In this document: positions 42,701 to 51,289 of the stretch, in pieces | Position numbering within the stretch: the stretch's first letter is position 1 | Layout of the letters: each line of letters opens with the position of its first letter | From: Akkermansia muciniphila | Lineage (GTDB): Bacteria > Verrucomicrobiota > Verrucomicrobiia > Verrucomicrobiales > DEV007 | Assembly: GCA_945883495.1 (NCBI GenBank) | Contig: CAMCXS010000028.1 | Coordinates: forward strand, 1-64,000 | Length of the DNA stretch: 64,000 bases | Direction: 5' to 3' | Program-made: the position numbers and the translations under genes | The notes under the pieces: generated by a model | Database searches by the model: none | What the model saw: the letters and a program-made list of their open reading frames with translations, nothing else | Told to the model about the DNA's origin: nothing

Positions 42701-45700
42701 GATCGGTGGTCATCCACGATGTTCAGCGGCATCGCGGCGAGCAAGGTCGCGGCCGGCCGGGACTTTTCGCTGGCGGTCCGTCCCACTGGCACCATCTATG
42801 GCCTTTCCCAGTACTCAAACGTAGAGGATGGCGTGGACGTGGCCGCCGGGACGGAATACGCCGTGGTTTTGCGGGCTTCGGGAGCCGTGCATTTGCATGC
42901 GCGAACGTCTTATCCGCAGGGCTACGTTGAGATGCCCAGCAACCTGAGCGGTGTCGCTGGCATTGCGATGGGCCTCCGGCACACGGTGGCGGTGAAGGAA
43001 GATGGGACGCTCGTGCTTTGGGGCAGCAATGACGAGGGTCAGTTGACCGCGCCGGAAGGCCTGAACAGCGTGTTTGCGGTGGCGGCGGCGGGGACACACT
43101 CGTTGGCCTTGAAGACGGATGGCACGGTGGTGGCCTGGGGAACCAATGCCGACGGCGCGACCACGGTGCCCGACGGCCTGAGCGGTGTCATTGCCATTCG
43201 CACCGGAATGCGTTCCACGGCTGCGTTGCGGGAAGACGGCACGGTCGTGACTTGGGGAAGTGCCGCGGCGGCACTTCCCTGGAGCATCGGCGGAGTCTTG
43301 GACTCGCTGACGTATCGCTCCCCATCGCTGAGATTGCCATCGACGGCTCCTTCGTCTCTCGATGGCGTGACTCAGCAGTCGGCCGGTGCAGACCATGAAC
43401 TCGCCATCACCCGGGCTTGGCCTGCAATCGACTTCGGCACGGTGAACGCGAACAGCACGACGCCGGAACGGAGCTTCACCTTGCGCAACACAGGGACGGC
43501 CGCGCTGCACAACTTGGCGGCGACGATCACGGGCCCCGGGGCGGCTCAATTCCGGATCCTCGGCAGCCCGCTGCCGGCTTCGTTGGCGCCAGGGGAAAGT
43601 GCGGGCGTTGTGGTGCAGTTTGAGCCCACGGGCACAGGGGCGCGCACGGCTAGATTGCGGATCGTCAGCAATGACTTGGACGAGAGCCCGTATGAAGTGA
43701 TTCTCAACGGCGCGGCGACCTTGCCGGAAATTGAGGTGACCTCGCCCGCCTCCTTGGCGACTGGAACCACTGTGTCTTTGGGCTTCCAAGTGATCCGGAC
43801 AGAAGCGACGCGAACGCTCACCCTGCGCAACACCGGCAACGGGAGTCTGGAGGGCGTCTCGCTGGAGGTTTTCGGGGAGCATGCTTCCGAGTTTCGCGTC
43901 AGTGAGCTTCCCGGCAGTTCACTGGCTCCGGGTCAGAGCCGATCCTTCACCGTGACCTTTGCCCCGCTGGCGGCAGGGCCGCGTTCCGCCACACTCCGGA
44001 TCGCGAACAACGACGCCGACGAGAGTCCCTTCGAGCTGGGACTCACGGGGCAGGCGAGTGCCCTGGACGTTTCCGGGGCGGGGGGCGGATGGTTGGCCCG
44101 ACCTTCACAGGCCATCCCGCTGGGGGCGGTGCACACAGGTTCATCCCTGGAGCGGACATTCACTATCCGGAATCTCTCTGAACTACCCGTCACGGGATTG
44201 CGAGTGGTCATCGACGGGGCGGATGCAAGTTCGTTTGCCGTGACTCCAGCGTTTCCTGAACCTCTTCCGGCGGGGGAGAGCTTCAGCTTCACGGTGCGGT
44301 TCCTCGCTTCGTTGGGAGAGCAGCGTTCCGGAACCGTAAGAATCTTGAGCGATGCCGGCGAGGAGATGGTGTTGGCGTTTTCGGTCTCGGTGCAAGCACC
44401 CGAGCTGGATCTGCGGACCCCGGGTGGAACTCCCGCGGTGGGGAAACATGTGTTCGCATGGGGGAACAACAGCTTTGGCCAAATCAGCGTTCCGTCTGGG
44501 CTGGGCGAAGTCAAAGCGGTCGCCGCTGGCACCTTCCACACGGTCGCGCTGAAGGCCAACGGGAGAGTGGTCGCTTGGGGGGCCGACGGGGCCGGGCAAA
44601 CGTGGGTGCCAGTGGGGGCAACTTCCGGGGTGCGGGCTATCTCCGCGGGAGCGGAACACACGGTGGCGTTGAAAGACGATGGAGCCATCTTCTGCTGGGG
44701 CGATGATACGGTGGCCCAGCTGAGTGTTCCCTCAGGTTCCCATGATGCCACCGCGGTTTCGGCCGGGGCGCTCCACACCATCGCTCTGCGAAGGAACGGG
44801 GAGGTTGTCGCTTGGGGCGACAACCAGTTTGGACAGCTGAATTCTCCTGGCGGATTGAATGATGTGGTGGCGATTGCGGCGGGCGGGTTTCACGCACTGG
44901 CGCTGAAGTCGGATGGGAGCCTGGTGACCTGGGGCACCGCTCGTTACGGGTTGAGGAGGATTCCCGCCAGTGCCACAAACCCCCTCGCCATATCGGCGGG
45001 CTTAGCGCACTCCGTGGTGGTTCGGCCGGATGGGCGAGTGGTGGCTTGGGGCAACAACGAGGAGGGGCAACGCAACGTGCCGGGAGGATTAACCGGTGTC
45101 CGTGATGTTGCCGCTGGGCTCGCCCACACTGTGGCGATTCGAAATGACGGCAAGCTGGTCTCCTGGGGGAATAATGAGTTCCGGCAGCGGTCCACTCCCG
45201 TCGGGCTGCATTCGGTCACCGCCGTCGCCGCTGGGGGATTGCACACGGTGGCGATCGGAGAATGGGGCTTCGGCATTTCCCAGCTCGGGGTTGCCAAGGA
45301 TGTCTCCTGGCGGATCCACAACACGGGGACTCTCCCCTTGGCCATTTCCGAAATCAAAATCGAGGGCGCCGATGCGGATCAGTTCTCCTTCGTGGGAGCA
45401 GTTCCTCGTTCCGTGGCGGTCAATGGCAGCGCGGCGTCGCTGACGATTCGTTTCCGGCCGGTTCGCTATGGTCCCGTGGATGCGCGTCTCAAGATCACCA
45501 GCAATGATCCAAGCGCGGCGTCCACGTCTCTCGAACTGCCCGCCACGGTGGTTCGGACTGCCGCCAAACTGGGCACGGCCGGGAGCGCCTTTACCTTCAG
45601 CCCACTCACCGTTGAGAAAAGCACTGGTTTGGTGACCCAGCGGCTGGTCTTTGCGAACCGCACCAAGGCGCCTCTTCATGGGCTCCGGCTGGTTCTTTCG

Positions 45701-46159
45701 AGCGTGGCTCAAGGCGTGACCGTGAACAGCAGCAGCGCCGGAGAGCTGCCCGGCTCGGTTGAGGTCATTTACTCGCGGCCGATTCCTGCTGGGGGGACCG
45801 CTGCCTTCTTCTTAACCTATGTGGATCCGAAACGCCAAACCAGCGCTGGGATTCAACCCGGGATCACTGCGTATGCGCTCACCGAACCGGAACCGCAGCC
45901 GGAACCCGTCGCTGGAACCGAAGTGCCCCTCAGCAGTGTCGCGGACTCCCCAAGCGGCCCGGTGCTGCGATGGGCCACCCAGGCCGGGGCCGCCTATGTG
46001 GTCGAGTATTCCGATGATCGTGGCACCACTTGGTACAGCGCCGTGCATCGCTTGCTCGGAACTGGGAATCTCATGACGTGGATAGATCGTGGTCAGCCAG
46101 AGACCTGGGTACGGCCAGCGAATCGAAGCGTGAGAAACTACCGGGTGAAGCAGCTCTGA
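39707..46159 (+). CDS. Giant secreted RCC1 / HYR / choice-of-anchor protein
   Basis: 2150 residues; signal peptide FRLLAVLLLATVPGSAA. Three clusters of RCC1-like blades (pattern VVAWG...G...P..L..V.AIAAG..H..AL..DG) lie at ~49-312 (seven blades), ~992-1234 (six or seven, more divergent) and ~1581-1854 (seven). Between them are choice-of-anchor D/ASH-type domains (FRPKAVGERKTTLRIASNHP; VRFKP-like text) and HYR/Ig-like domains (ATGPAGAVVDLSSQVTDPGE; FPIGDTVVTARVRDSAG). The C-terminus (VVEYSDDRGTTWYSA, then NYRVKQL) resembles the end domain of many large Verrucomicrobial secreted proteins. I prefer ATG 39707 to GTG 39674. Probably surface-exposed, for adhesion or binding; no enzyme domain is seen. 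Confidence 0.85.
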   Translation: MSALLPRFGFYQAFRLLAVLLLATVPGSAAPQLLVTDSGGLEIKPGDASNVVAWGFSRRGNLDVPSGIIGARAVVAAGDQSVVLMGNGRVVAWGSYGFSSTVTPGASVPANLADVVAVQASPDGTLALQRNGTVTAWGNGAGALQLPPGLKDVTAIALGTSHAVFLTRDGSLVATGKNNHGQSTLPANLTGVIAIAAGGDNSLALKEDGTVVAWGRDSSVPHGLRGVTAIAAGWLHATALRRDGTVSDWWFNRVPPGLNGVIRVAAGYHRTVALKSDGSIVWWGDFLHNTPARVPGATEIATGISHAVALLRDVRDFGNMNAGVTGQPVVLTLRNTGDEPLVIQSVSLTGGQAADFVLSQTGLVKTLAPGAATEVSVRFRPKAVGERKTTLRIASNHPGGPSYDIRLIGMGQNNTPPVVSRRMIAVEATGPAGAVVDLSSQVTDPGEATPSAVTFEPASGSVFPIGDTVVTARVRDSAGLTATGSFTVRVEDTIAPVFLTQPSDIEVNSFNHLGEVVNYPPLTVQDAVGAVVTYSIPSGSFHPIGHKVVTVQAVDQAGNRTSLTFNVYVRGASLSVSQQGQLRVWDGGVLQAATVPGGANLGTTVTSTLTIGNGADWAPLRINGLSLEGPGADHFRLDTDGMLPVVPRFGSTTFRVSFTPPGLGTQQASIRFVTNSTGKETVVLPLSGVGKENTAPTLLIPNSPVIAEATGPDGAVVNFSVSVSDPGEPVVPSLELSHASGSRFPIGETTVTARAVDPDGLEVTQSFVVSVRDRTPPSIAGIDPITKPLEQPEGTAVSFSPGITDAVGVTSVSFSHPSGSVFPLGSTTVTVTARDAAGNEASRSFAVNVVSPKPSLETLEEGGATGVVIGSSPYRLDLGMIGVVGSREQRFRLRNLGPGLISGLRLELNDELRGAYRMEPAAPGNLAAGEDHEFSVICEPSSPGMIKGRLRIFTASATDAQQVVELKGTAWPVPNLTVESPVGTRLARGAGQAVTWGHDRWSSTMFSGIAASKVAAGRDFSLAVRPTGTIYGLSQYSNVEDGVDVAAGTEYAVVLRASGAVHLHARTSYPQGYVEMPSNLSGVAGIAMGLRHTVAVKEDGTLVLWGSNDEGQLTAPEGLNSVFAVAAAGTHSLALKTDGTVVAWGTNADGATTVPDGLSGVIAIRTGMRSTAALREDGTVVTWGSAAAALPWSIGGVLDSLTYRSPSLRLPSTAPSSLDGVTQQSAGADHELAITRAWPAIDFGTVNANSTTPERSFTLRNTGTAALHNLAATITGPGAAQFRILGSPLPASLAPGESAGVVVQFEPTGTGARTARLRIVSNDLDESPYEVILNGAATLPEIEVTSPASLATGTTVSLGFQVIRTEATRTLTLRNTGNGSLEGVSLEVFGEHASEFRVSELPGSSLAPGQSRSFTVTFAPLAAGPRSATLRIANNDADESPFELGLTGQASALDVSGAGGGWLARPSQAIPLGAVHTGSSLERTFTIRNLSELPVTGLRVVIDGADASSFAVTPAFPEPLPAGESFSFTVRFLASLGEQRSGTVRILSDAGEEMVLAFSVSVQAPELDLRTPGGTPAVGKHVFAWGNNSFGQISVPSGLGEVKAVAAGTFHTVALKANGRVVAWGADGAGQTWVPVGATSGVRAISAGAEHTVALKDDGAIFCWGDDTVAQLSVPSGSHDATAVSAGALHTIALRRNGEVVAWGDNQFGQLNSPGGLNDVVAIAAGGFHALALKSDGSLVTWGTARYGLRRIPASATNPLAISAGLAHSVVVRPDGRVVAWGNNEEGQRNVPGGLTGVRDVAAGLAHTVAIRNDGKLVSWGNNEFRQRSTPVGLHSVTAVAAGGLHTVAIGEWGFGISQLGVAKDVSWRIHNTGTLPLAISEIKIEGADADQFSFVGAVPRSVAVNGSAASLTIRFRPVRYGPVDARLKITSNDPSAASTSLELPATVVRTAAKLGTAGSAFTFSPLTVEKSTGLVTQRLVFANRTKAPLHGLRLVLSSVAQGVTVNSSSAGELPGSVEVIYSRPIPAGGTAAFFLTYVDPKRQTSAGIQPGITAYALTEPEPQPEPVAGTEVPLSSVADSPSGPVLRWATQAGAAYVVEYSDDRGTTWYSAVHRLLGTGNLMTWIDRGQPETWVRPANRSVRNYRVKQL

Positions 46160-46255
46160 GCCGGGAGAGCTGACGCAGAGGCAGGGTCACGGATTGGTGA
46201 ATTTTTCTCCATGAAGTAGTTGCCCGGAATTTTAAACAACCTGAAAGGTCGGGGC

Positions 46256-48337
46256 ATGTCTCCTTCTCTGCTTGCGCCGGTTGTTGACCCTCAAGGGGTA
46301 GTCGCCACCGTTCGCGCCGTTTTCGAGCACGCCGGGTTCATGGTGACGGTTCCGGCCGATCGGCCGAAAGGCATTGATCTTCTCGCGTATGCTCCCGGCA
46401 CGGCAGAGCCCTTGGCAGTCCGCTGTGTGACGGACCCGTCGCTTTTGAGCGCGGAGCTGCTGACCGGGATTCTGGAGAACTGCCGGGCGCGAGGCGTGGC
46501 GAGGGTCCAGATCCTCTGTCCGTTGCGTTGTCCTACCGAACTGCACGCAGTAGCGGCGCAAGCGCATGCCGAGCTGGTCGATGGGGAGCAGTTCGCGGCG
46601 GCCTTGAGGACGCTGCCTCCGGCAAACGAAGCGGGGAAGGCCGATGCCGCTGCACCGCTTCCTTCCTTCATGGTTCCGGAGCTCTCCCAGGACCGCATCC
46701 CGCCTCAGTCTCCGCCTCCACTTCCGCTCCCGCTTCCGCCTTCTGCTGCCTTCGCTCCCGCCACTACTCCAGGCCAGCACACTGGGCAAAATCGCCCAGC
46801 CTATCCGGTGCCGAGTCGATGGGGAAGTAGTTGGATCGCCGGCGGGCTTGGGCTGGTGCTACTCATCGCGGCGTGGGGGCTGGCCTCTGTGTTCGTGCCT
46901 GGGAGTGGAAAGCCGGTGCCCGTGGCCAAACCGGCCCAAGAGAACGGCGGCCGAGCTTCGACAGATGCTGGAACTGGCTCTGCCGAGTCAACCGAAATGC
47001 CACAGGCGGCTCCATCTCCGGAAGCTCCTTCGTCAGCTGCGGGAGAACCGATCCAGCCCGTGAGCGGGCTTGAGGTGGATTTTGCCCCCATCCGAATCCC
47101 CGCCGATGCAGCGACCTCGGCATCGGAAGTGAAGCCGGAGTTCGTTCGCGATCTGCGGCGGACGGCGGACCTCGACCGGATTGACGACGCGAAAGTGTCG
47201 GAGTTTGCGACTTTCTTGATTGAGTCTGGAGGACAGTTCGGGCGGGTGGACGTGGAGAGGCTGCGGCCAGCGGCGGAGGAGGTGTTGCGGCAGGCGGAGC
47301 GGTTTCCCATGCTCGCCTATTACGCCGTGCCTTGCGCTAGGGATCAACCAGCCGCGATGGAGGCGCTCTTGCCACTTCTGGAGAAGGCCGGGGATGCGGT
47401 GAAAACCTATCACGGGAGAAGCTTGTGGGCTTATCACACGCGCCGTCGCGAGGATGCCGAGGCGGCGCTCTTGAGTTTGCAATCGATGTTGAGGGAGACC
47501 AACGGGTTGCAAGGGCTCTCTGCCCCAGCGGCGATCAATGCCCTGTTTCATCCATACGCCAAGGGGTTTTGGTCCAGGCATCATGGGGAGATCGCCACGA
47601 TTCTCCAGGACACCGCGGAGGTGGATCTTTGGTTCAAGGAACTCGTGAGGGGAGAGCATTACTTTCTGGCGGCGCGGGAAGTCCGGAGTCGGGCGGCGGG
47701 GGATGCTTCAAGCGTCTATATAAGCCTCTTACGCCAAGCGGATGAGTGCTGTGAGCGATCCTGGACGGCGAAGCCTCATCCGCGAAGTGCGGCTTTGCTC
47801 ATTGCGGTCTGTCAAGACGTCAGCGAGAAGCCCAAGGAGGAGATGCGGATTTGGTTCGATGCCGCGGTGAGCTTGCGTGCGGATTATCATGCTGCCTACC
47901 GGACGTATTTAGAAGGGCTGCAGCCCAGTCACCATGGCAGCGACGCGGAACTCGCCGCCTTTGGGAAAGCTTGCCTGAATACTGGCCGATTCGATCTCGG
48001 CGTGCCCGATCACCTTCTTGAAGCCCACCGCTTGCGGGCGAAAGCTCGCGGGGCGGTCCATTGGGGGAGCCTAGGTCAGGAGGAGATTTCCGACCTTGAG
48101 GCATTGTTTCGGGGCTTCGAGGTCTCAGAGCGCGACGCCAGCAGCCGCGCATGGGATCGCTCGATCGCGGCGGCGGTATGGTTTGCCGCGGGTCAGGAAG
48201 AAAAGCTCGTGGACAGTCTTCGGCTCTTGAATTTTGAAGTGGATCCCGGTGCGCTTCAATGGATTGGGATGCCCCAGCAGGAGTTTGCGGGCGCTGTCGC
48301 GAAAGTTTTGGCCAAAGGCGAGCGGGCGAGCCTGTGA
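46256..48337 (+). CDS. Membrane protein with DUF4034-like C-terminal domain
   Basis: 693 residues from the ATG at 46256, which has a GAAAGG motif upstream. Residues ~1-120 are a compact domain (FEHAGFMVTVPADRPKGIDL, LAVRCVTD) that faintly recalls Mrr-type PD-(D/E)XK folds. A Pro/Ala-rich linker (~145-190) leads to one membrane helix (WIAGGLGLVLLIAAWGLASV, ~198-217), then another linker. The C-terminal ~400 residues are helical. The block WFDAAVSLRADYHAAYRTYL with SDAELAAFGKACLNTGRFDL resembles DUF4034 proteins of Planctomycetes and Verrucomicrobia. Function unknown. It starts 96 bp after the giant RCC1 gene and ends at a poly-G tract. Confidence 0.65.
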   Translation: MSPSLLAPVVDPQGVVATVRAVFEHAGFMVTVPADRPKGIDLLAYAPGTAEPLAVRCVTDPSLLSAELLTGILENCRARGVARVQILCPLRCPTELHAVAAQAHAELVDGEQFAAALRTLPPANEAGKADAAAPLPSFMVPELSQDRIPPQSPPPLPLPLPPSAAFAPATTPGQHTGQNRPAYPVPSRWGSSWIAGGLGLVLLIAAWGLASVFVPGSGKPVPVAKPAQENGGRASTDAGTGSAESTEMPQAAPSPEAPSSAAGEPIQPVSGLEVDFAPIRIPADAATSASEVKPEFVRDLRRTADLDRIDDAKVSEFATFLIESGGQFGRVDVERLRPAAEEVLRQAERFPMLAYYAVPCARDQPAAMEALLPLLEKAGDAVKTYHGRSLWAYHTRRREDAEAALLSLQSMLRETNGLQGLSAPAAINALFHPYAKGFWSRHHGEIATILQDTAEVDLWFKELVRGEHYFLAAREVRSRAAGDASSVYISLLRQADECCERSWTAKPHPRSAALLIAVCQDVSEKPKEEMRIWFDAAVSLRADYHAAYRTYLEGLQPSHHGSDAELAAFGKACLNTGRFDLGVPDHLLEAHRLRAKARGAVHWGSLGQEEISDLEALFRGFEVSERDASSRAWDRSIAAAVWFAAGQEEKLVDSLRLLNFEVDPGALQWIGMPQQEFAGAVAKVLAKGERASL

Positions 48338-48342
48338 GGTGC

Positions 48343-48353
48343 GGGGGGGGGGG
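48343..48353 (+). repeat. Eleven-base poly-G tract
   Basis: A run of 11 G follows the stop of the 693-residue gene by 5 bp, between two convergent genes. Such tracts slip in replication and sequencing. It lies outside coding sequence, so it cannot phase-vary either protein directly. Confidence 0.9.
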
Positions 48354-48516
48354 ACGCGATAGATAGCTTGCCTTGCGACCCGCGGCGTTCCGCTTTCTCC
48401 CCGCGGTATGACTGAAACGAACGGTCCAGCTTCAGCGCGCTCGTGCGCGGCGGTCACCGAGGTGAGGCGCGACGGATCGACAGGTAGCGATGCCCCTGAG
48501 TCGCCAGATCTGGAGC

Positions 48517-49818
48517 TCACTCAGACAGCATGCGGGCTGGTTGACCGGTGGTTTCGAGGACGGAATGCCAGAGCTCGCTGTGTGGGTCCACCTTTCTCCG
48601 GCCTTGGGTGGCTAGCTCGATTGGGAGATGGACAAACGCCCCGTGCCAGCGGCCCACCAGCAATCCCGTCTTGCCCGCCATGGCGGCATGGACAGCGTGC
48701 CGCGCGAGTTGTGAGCAGTAGAAGTTGTCCTGCGCATTCGCCGGCACGCTGCGGATGATATAGCTCGGATCGATGTACTTCAGGTTCACTTCGGTGCGGC
48801 GATCTTTAAAAAAGGCGCTGATCCGGTCCTTAAGGAAGAGGCCGATGTCGCCGTACTTCATATTGCCACTGGCGTCGGTCTCCGCTCCTGTTCTCATCAG
48901 GTCTTGGCCAGCGCCCTCCGCCAGGACGATCACCGCATTCTTCTTCTTTGCGAGCCGGTAGCGAAGGGCTTCGAGAAAGCCGCGTGGGCCCTCAAGTGCG
49001 AACGGAACCTCGGGGATCAAGACGAAATCGACGTTCCCGCCGGCCAACGCGGCGTAGCAGGCGATGAAGCCGGAGTCGCGCCCCATGAGCTTGATAAGGC
49101 CGATCCCGTTTACGGAGCCGACCGATTCAATATAGGCGCACTTCACTGCGGTCACGGCGGCTGAGAAAGCGGTTTCGAACCCGAACGATTTGTCCAGATA
49201 CATAATATCGTTGTCGATGGTCTTGGGGATGCCGACGATGGCTTTCTTTAATCCGCGGCGCTCGCATTCCGCGCTGATGTCCGCCGCGCCGCGCAGCGTG
49301 CCGTCGCCGCCGACCACGAAGAAGATATCCACGCTCATTTCCTCAAGAAGGTCGACCATCTCCTCGATCTTCTGGGGACCACGAGAGGTGCCGAGGATGG
49401 TTCCGCCGAAGTTGTGGATTTGGGCGACGGAGTCTGGGCGTAGGAGCAGAGGGGTGTGGCCGTAGCGGGCGATGAGTCCCTCGTATCCGTAGCGGAAGCC
49501 GTAAACTTTCGTGACGCCGTATCGGTAGTGGAGCTGGGTGACGAGTCCGCGGACGATATCGTTCAGACCTGGGCAAAGACCACCGCAGGTGACGATGGCA
49601 GCGGTGGTCTTTGGCGGATTGAAATAGATCCGCTCCCGGGGGCCAGCGGCTTCGAAACTGAGCTGCGGACCATCGAGAGGAAGGCCGTCCTCCAGGTCGA
49701 GAGTGTGATCGAAGAGGACGCGGTCTTCGTCGGTGCGGAAATTCAGCTCGACCCCGCCGGACTGGCGCAACGGGGAGGCGACTTCACACGGGCCCAGTGA
49801 TTTGATGGCGGTGTCCAT
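48517..49818 (-). CDS. 6-phosphofructokinase, plant/trypanosome-like group
   Basis: 433 residues from the ATG at 49818 (MDTAIKSLGPCEVASPLRQS). Phosphorylates fructose 6-phosphate in glycolysis. The opening TAAIVTCGGLCPGLNDIVRG, then VVGGDGTLRGA (~167-177), PKTIDNDI (~199) and KLMGRDSGFIACYAAL are the family blocks. Gly in GGDGT normally marks ATP as donor; Lys in PKTIDND is usual in PPi enzymes. The combination occurs in the long ATP-dependent PFKs of plants and trypanosomes, so ATP is the likelier donor. It is longer than PfkA (320 residues), with an N-terminal extension of ~80. Divergent from the phosphatase gene (136 bp between starts). Confidence 0.88.
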   Translation of the reverse strand: MDTAIKSLGPCEVASPLRQSGGVELNFRTDEDRVLFDHTLDLEDGLPLDGPQLSFEAAGPRERIYFNPPKTTAAIVTCGGLCPGLNDIVRGLVTQLHYRYGVTKVYGFRYGYEGLIARYGHTPLLLRPDSVAQIHNFGGTILGTSRGPQKIEEMVDLLEEMSVDIFFVVGGDGTLRGAADISAECERRGLKKAIVGIPKTIDNDIMYLDKSFGFETAFSAAVTAVKCAYIESVGSVNGIGLIKLMGRDSGFIACYAALAGGNVDFVLIPEVPFALEGPRGFLEALRYRLAKKKNAVIVLAEGAGQDLMRTGAETDASGNMKYGDIGLFLKDRISAFFKDRRTEVNLKYIDPSYIIRSVPANAQDNFYCSQLARHAVHAAMAGKTGLLVGRWHGAFVHLPIELATQGRRKVDPHSELWHSVLETTGQPARMLSE

Positions 49819-49954
49819 GGCGACGAGGTCGGCGGGATCCGGAAGCAGGTTTGTCACCAGATTCCAAGAAAGTTCGGGTTTTCGGGCTCTGTCGCCGACA
49901 CGCCTGCGCCCGGTAGCGCTTGCGCGCGGGGGATCGCGTTGCAAAGTGGGACCC

Positions 49955-50443
49955 GTGAAGGTCCTTTTCGTTTGCCTCGGAAACATCTGCCGCTCTCCGG
50001 CAGCGGAGGGAGTCATGGCCAAGTTGGTGGCAGACGCTGGGGTGGATGGAGAGTGGGAGATCGATTCCGCAGGGACCATCGGCATCCATGCGGGCGATCC
50101 GGCGGACTCGCGGATGCGGGCGGCAGCTCGGAAGCGAGGGTTCGAATTGACGAGCCGAGCTCGGCAATTCCGCGCGGGGGATCTTGACCAGTTCGATCTT
50201 ATTCTGGCGATGGACAGATCGAACCTCGCGGATATTCGTCGGCTTGCCAAAGAGGCTCCGAAGGCGGAGCTGGCGCTCTTTTGCGATTTCTGCACCCGGC
50301 ATGAGCAGATCGAAGTGCCCGATCCGTACTATGGCGGACCGGAAGGCTTTGAGTTGGTCCTCGATCTGCTTGGAGATGGGTGTTCCGAAATCCTCCGCCT
50401 TTGGCGCGACGAGAAGCGATGGAATCGATCGACGAACGCCTGA
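49955..50443 (+). CDS. Low-molecular-weight protein-tyrosine phosphatase
   Basis: 162 residues from GTG 49955, which places the P-loop at the normal distance: VLFVCLGNICRSPAAEGV with nucleophile Cys 7 and Arg 13 (CX5R). The general-acid loop VPDPYYGGPEGFE (~124-136) is also intact. Cytoplasmic; dephosphorylates tyrosine-phosphorylated proteins, often BY-kinase substrates. The window's BY-kinase-like protein lacks a tyrosine tail and lies 21 kb away. The 3' end overlaps the fructosamine-kinase-family gene by 25 bp, so the two are probably co-translated. Confidence 0.93.
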   Translation: MKVLFVCLGNICRSPAAEGVMAKLVADAGVDGEWEIDSAGTIGIHAGDPADSRMRAAARKRGFELTSRARQFRAGDLDQFDLILAMDRSNLADIRRLAKEAPKAELALFCDFCTRHEQIEVPDPYYGGPEGFELVLDLLGDGCSEILRLWRDEKRWNRSTNA

Positions 50444-51282
50444 TCGCCCGGCTCTTGGAGGAGACGGGGCACGAAGTAGGACCGGCGCGGCGGCGTTCCG
50501 TTTCGGGCGGGTGCATTCATCGCTGCTGGATCTTGGAAGGCCGCTGGGGCGAATGCTTTGTGAAGGCGAATACGGCCAGCCGACTGGAAATGTTTGAAGC
50601 GGAACGCGACGCCTTACGGGAGTTGGCAGCGGCCCAAGCGATCCGGGTGCCCGAACCGTATTTGACCTGCCAGATGGATGGTGAGGCGTTCCTGCTCATG
50701 GAGCGGATCGAGTTTGGCGGAGGTGGCGCGGGAGACCGTCAAGGGCGGGAACTGGCGGCTCTGCACCGGAAGCTGTCCGGGGACGGCCGGTTTGGGTGGG
50801 ATCGGGACAATTTCATCGGCACCACACCGCAACCGAACCGTTGGAGCACGCACTGGGGGGAATTCTTCGCGGAGCATCGCATCGAGCATCAGCTCCGGTT
50901 AAACCGGCAGGCGGGGCACGACTTCCGCGGAGCGCGGCGGTTCGTGGAGCGGGTGGTGGAACTGGTGGGCGATCACTCGCCGGAGGCCTCGCTCTTGCAC
51001 GGGGATCTTTGGGGCGGCAATGCGGGGTTCGATGTCGCGGGCCGGCCGGTGATTTTTGATCCTGCGGCATTTTACGGGGACCGGGAGACGGACTTGGCCT
51101 TCACTCGCCTGTTTGGCGGGTTTGAGGAAGCCTTCTACCGGGGCTACCAAGAGGCATGGCCACTGGCCGATGGGTGGCGCGATCGCCAAGAAATTTACAA
51201 CCTCTACCATGTCCTCAATCACACGTTGCTCTTCGGGGGCGGATATGGACCGCAGGCGCAGCGAATCATGGACCGCTTCTGA
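50419..51282 (+). CDS. Fructosamine kinase family protein
   Basis: 287 residues from the ATG at 50419, which follows a GAGAAG motif. Family motifs: LEMFEAERDALRELAAA, LLHGDLWGGNAGFD (~192, catalytic Asp) and IFDPAAFYGDRETDLAFTRL. Eukaryotic FN3K phosphorylates protein-bound fructosamines and so removes glycation; bacterial members act on ribulosamines or erythrulosamines. It overlaps the LMW phosphatase, which in some bacteria is found with or fused to FN3K-like proteins, and is followed 7 bp later by the giant glycosidase fusion. A deglycation pair (kinase plus phosphatase) is a reasonable inference. Confidence 0.9.
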   Translation: MESIDERLIARLLEETGHEVGPARRRSVSGGCIHRCWILEGRWGECFVKANTASRLEMFEAERDALRELAAAQAIRVPEPYLTCQMDGEAFLLMERIEFGGGGAGDRQGRELAALHRKLSGDGRFGWDRDNFIGTTPQPNRWSTHWGEFFAEHRIEHQLRLNRQAGHDFRGARRFVERVVELVGDHSPEASLLHGDLWGGNAGFDVAGRPVIFDPAAFYGDRETDLAFTRLFGGFEEAFYRGYQEAWPLADGWRDRQEIYNLYHVLNHTLLFGGGYGPQAQRIMDRF

Positions 51283-51289
51283 CGAGACG

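Noticed and set aside
48343-48353. Phase-variable contingency locus
   Set aside because: The poly-G tract lies between two convergent stop codons and outside any frame.
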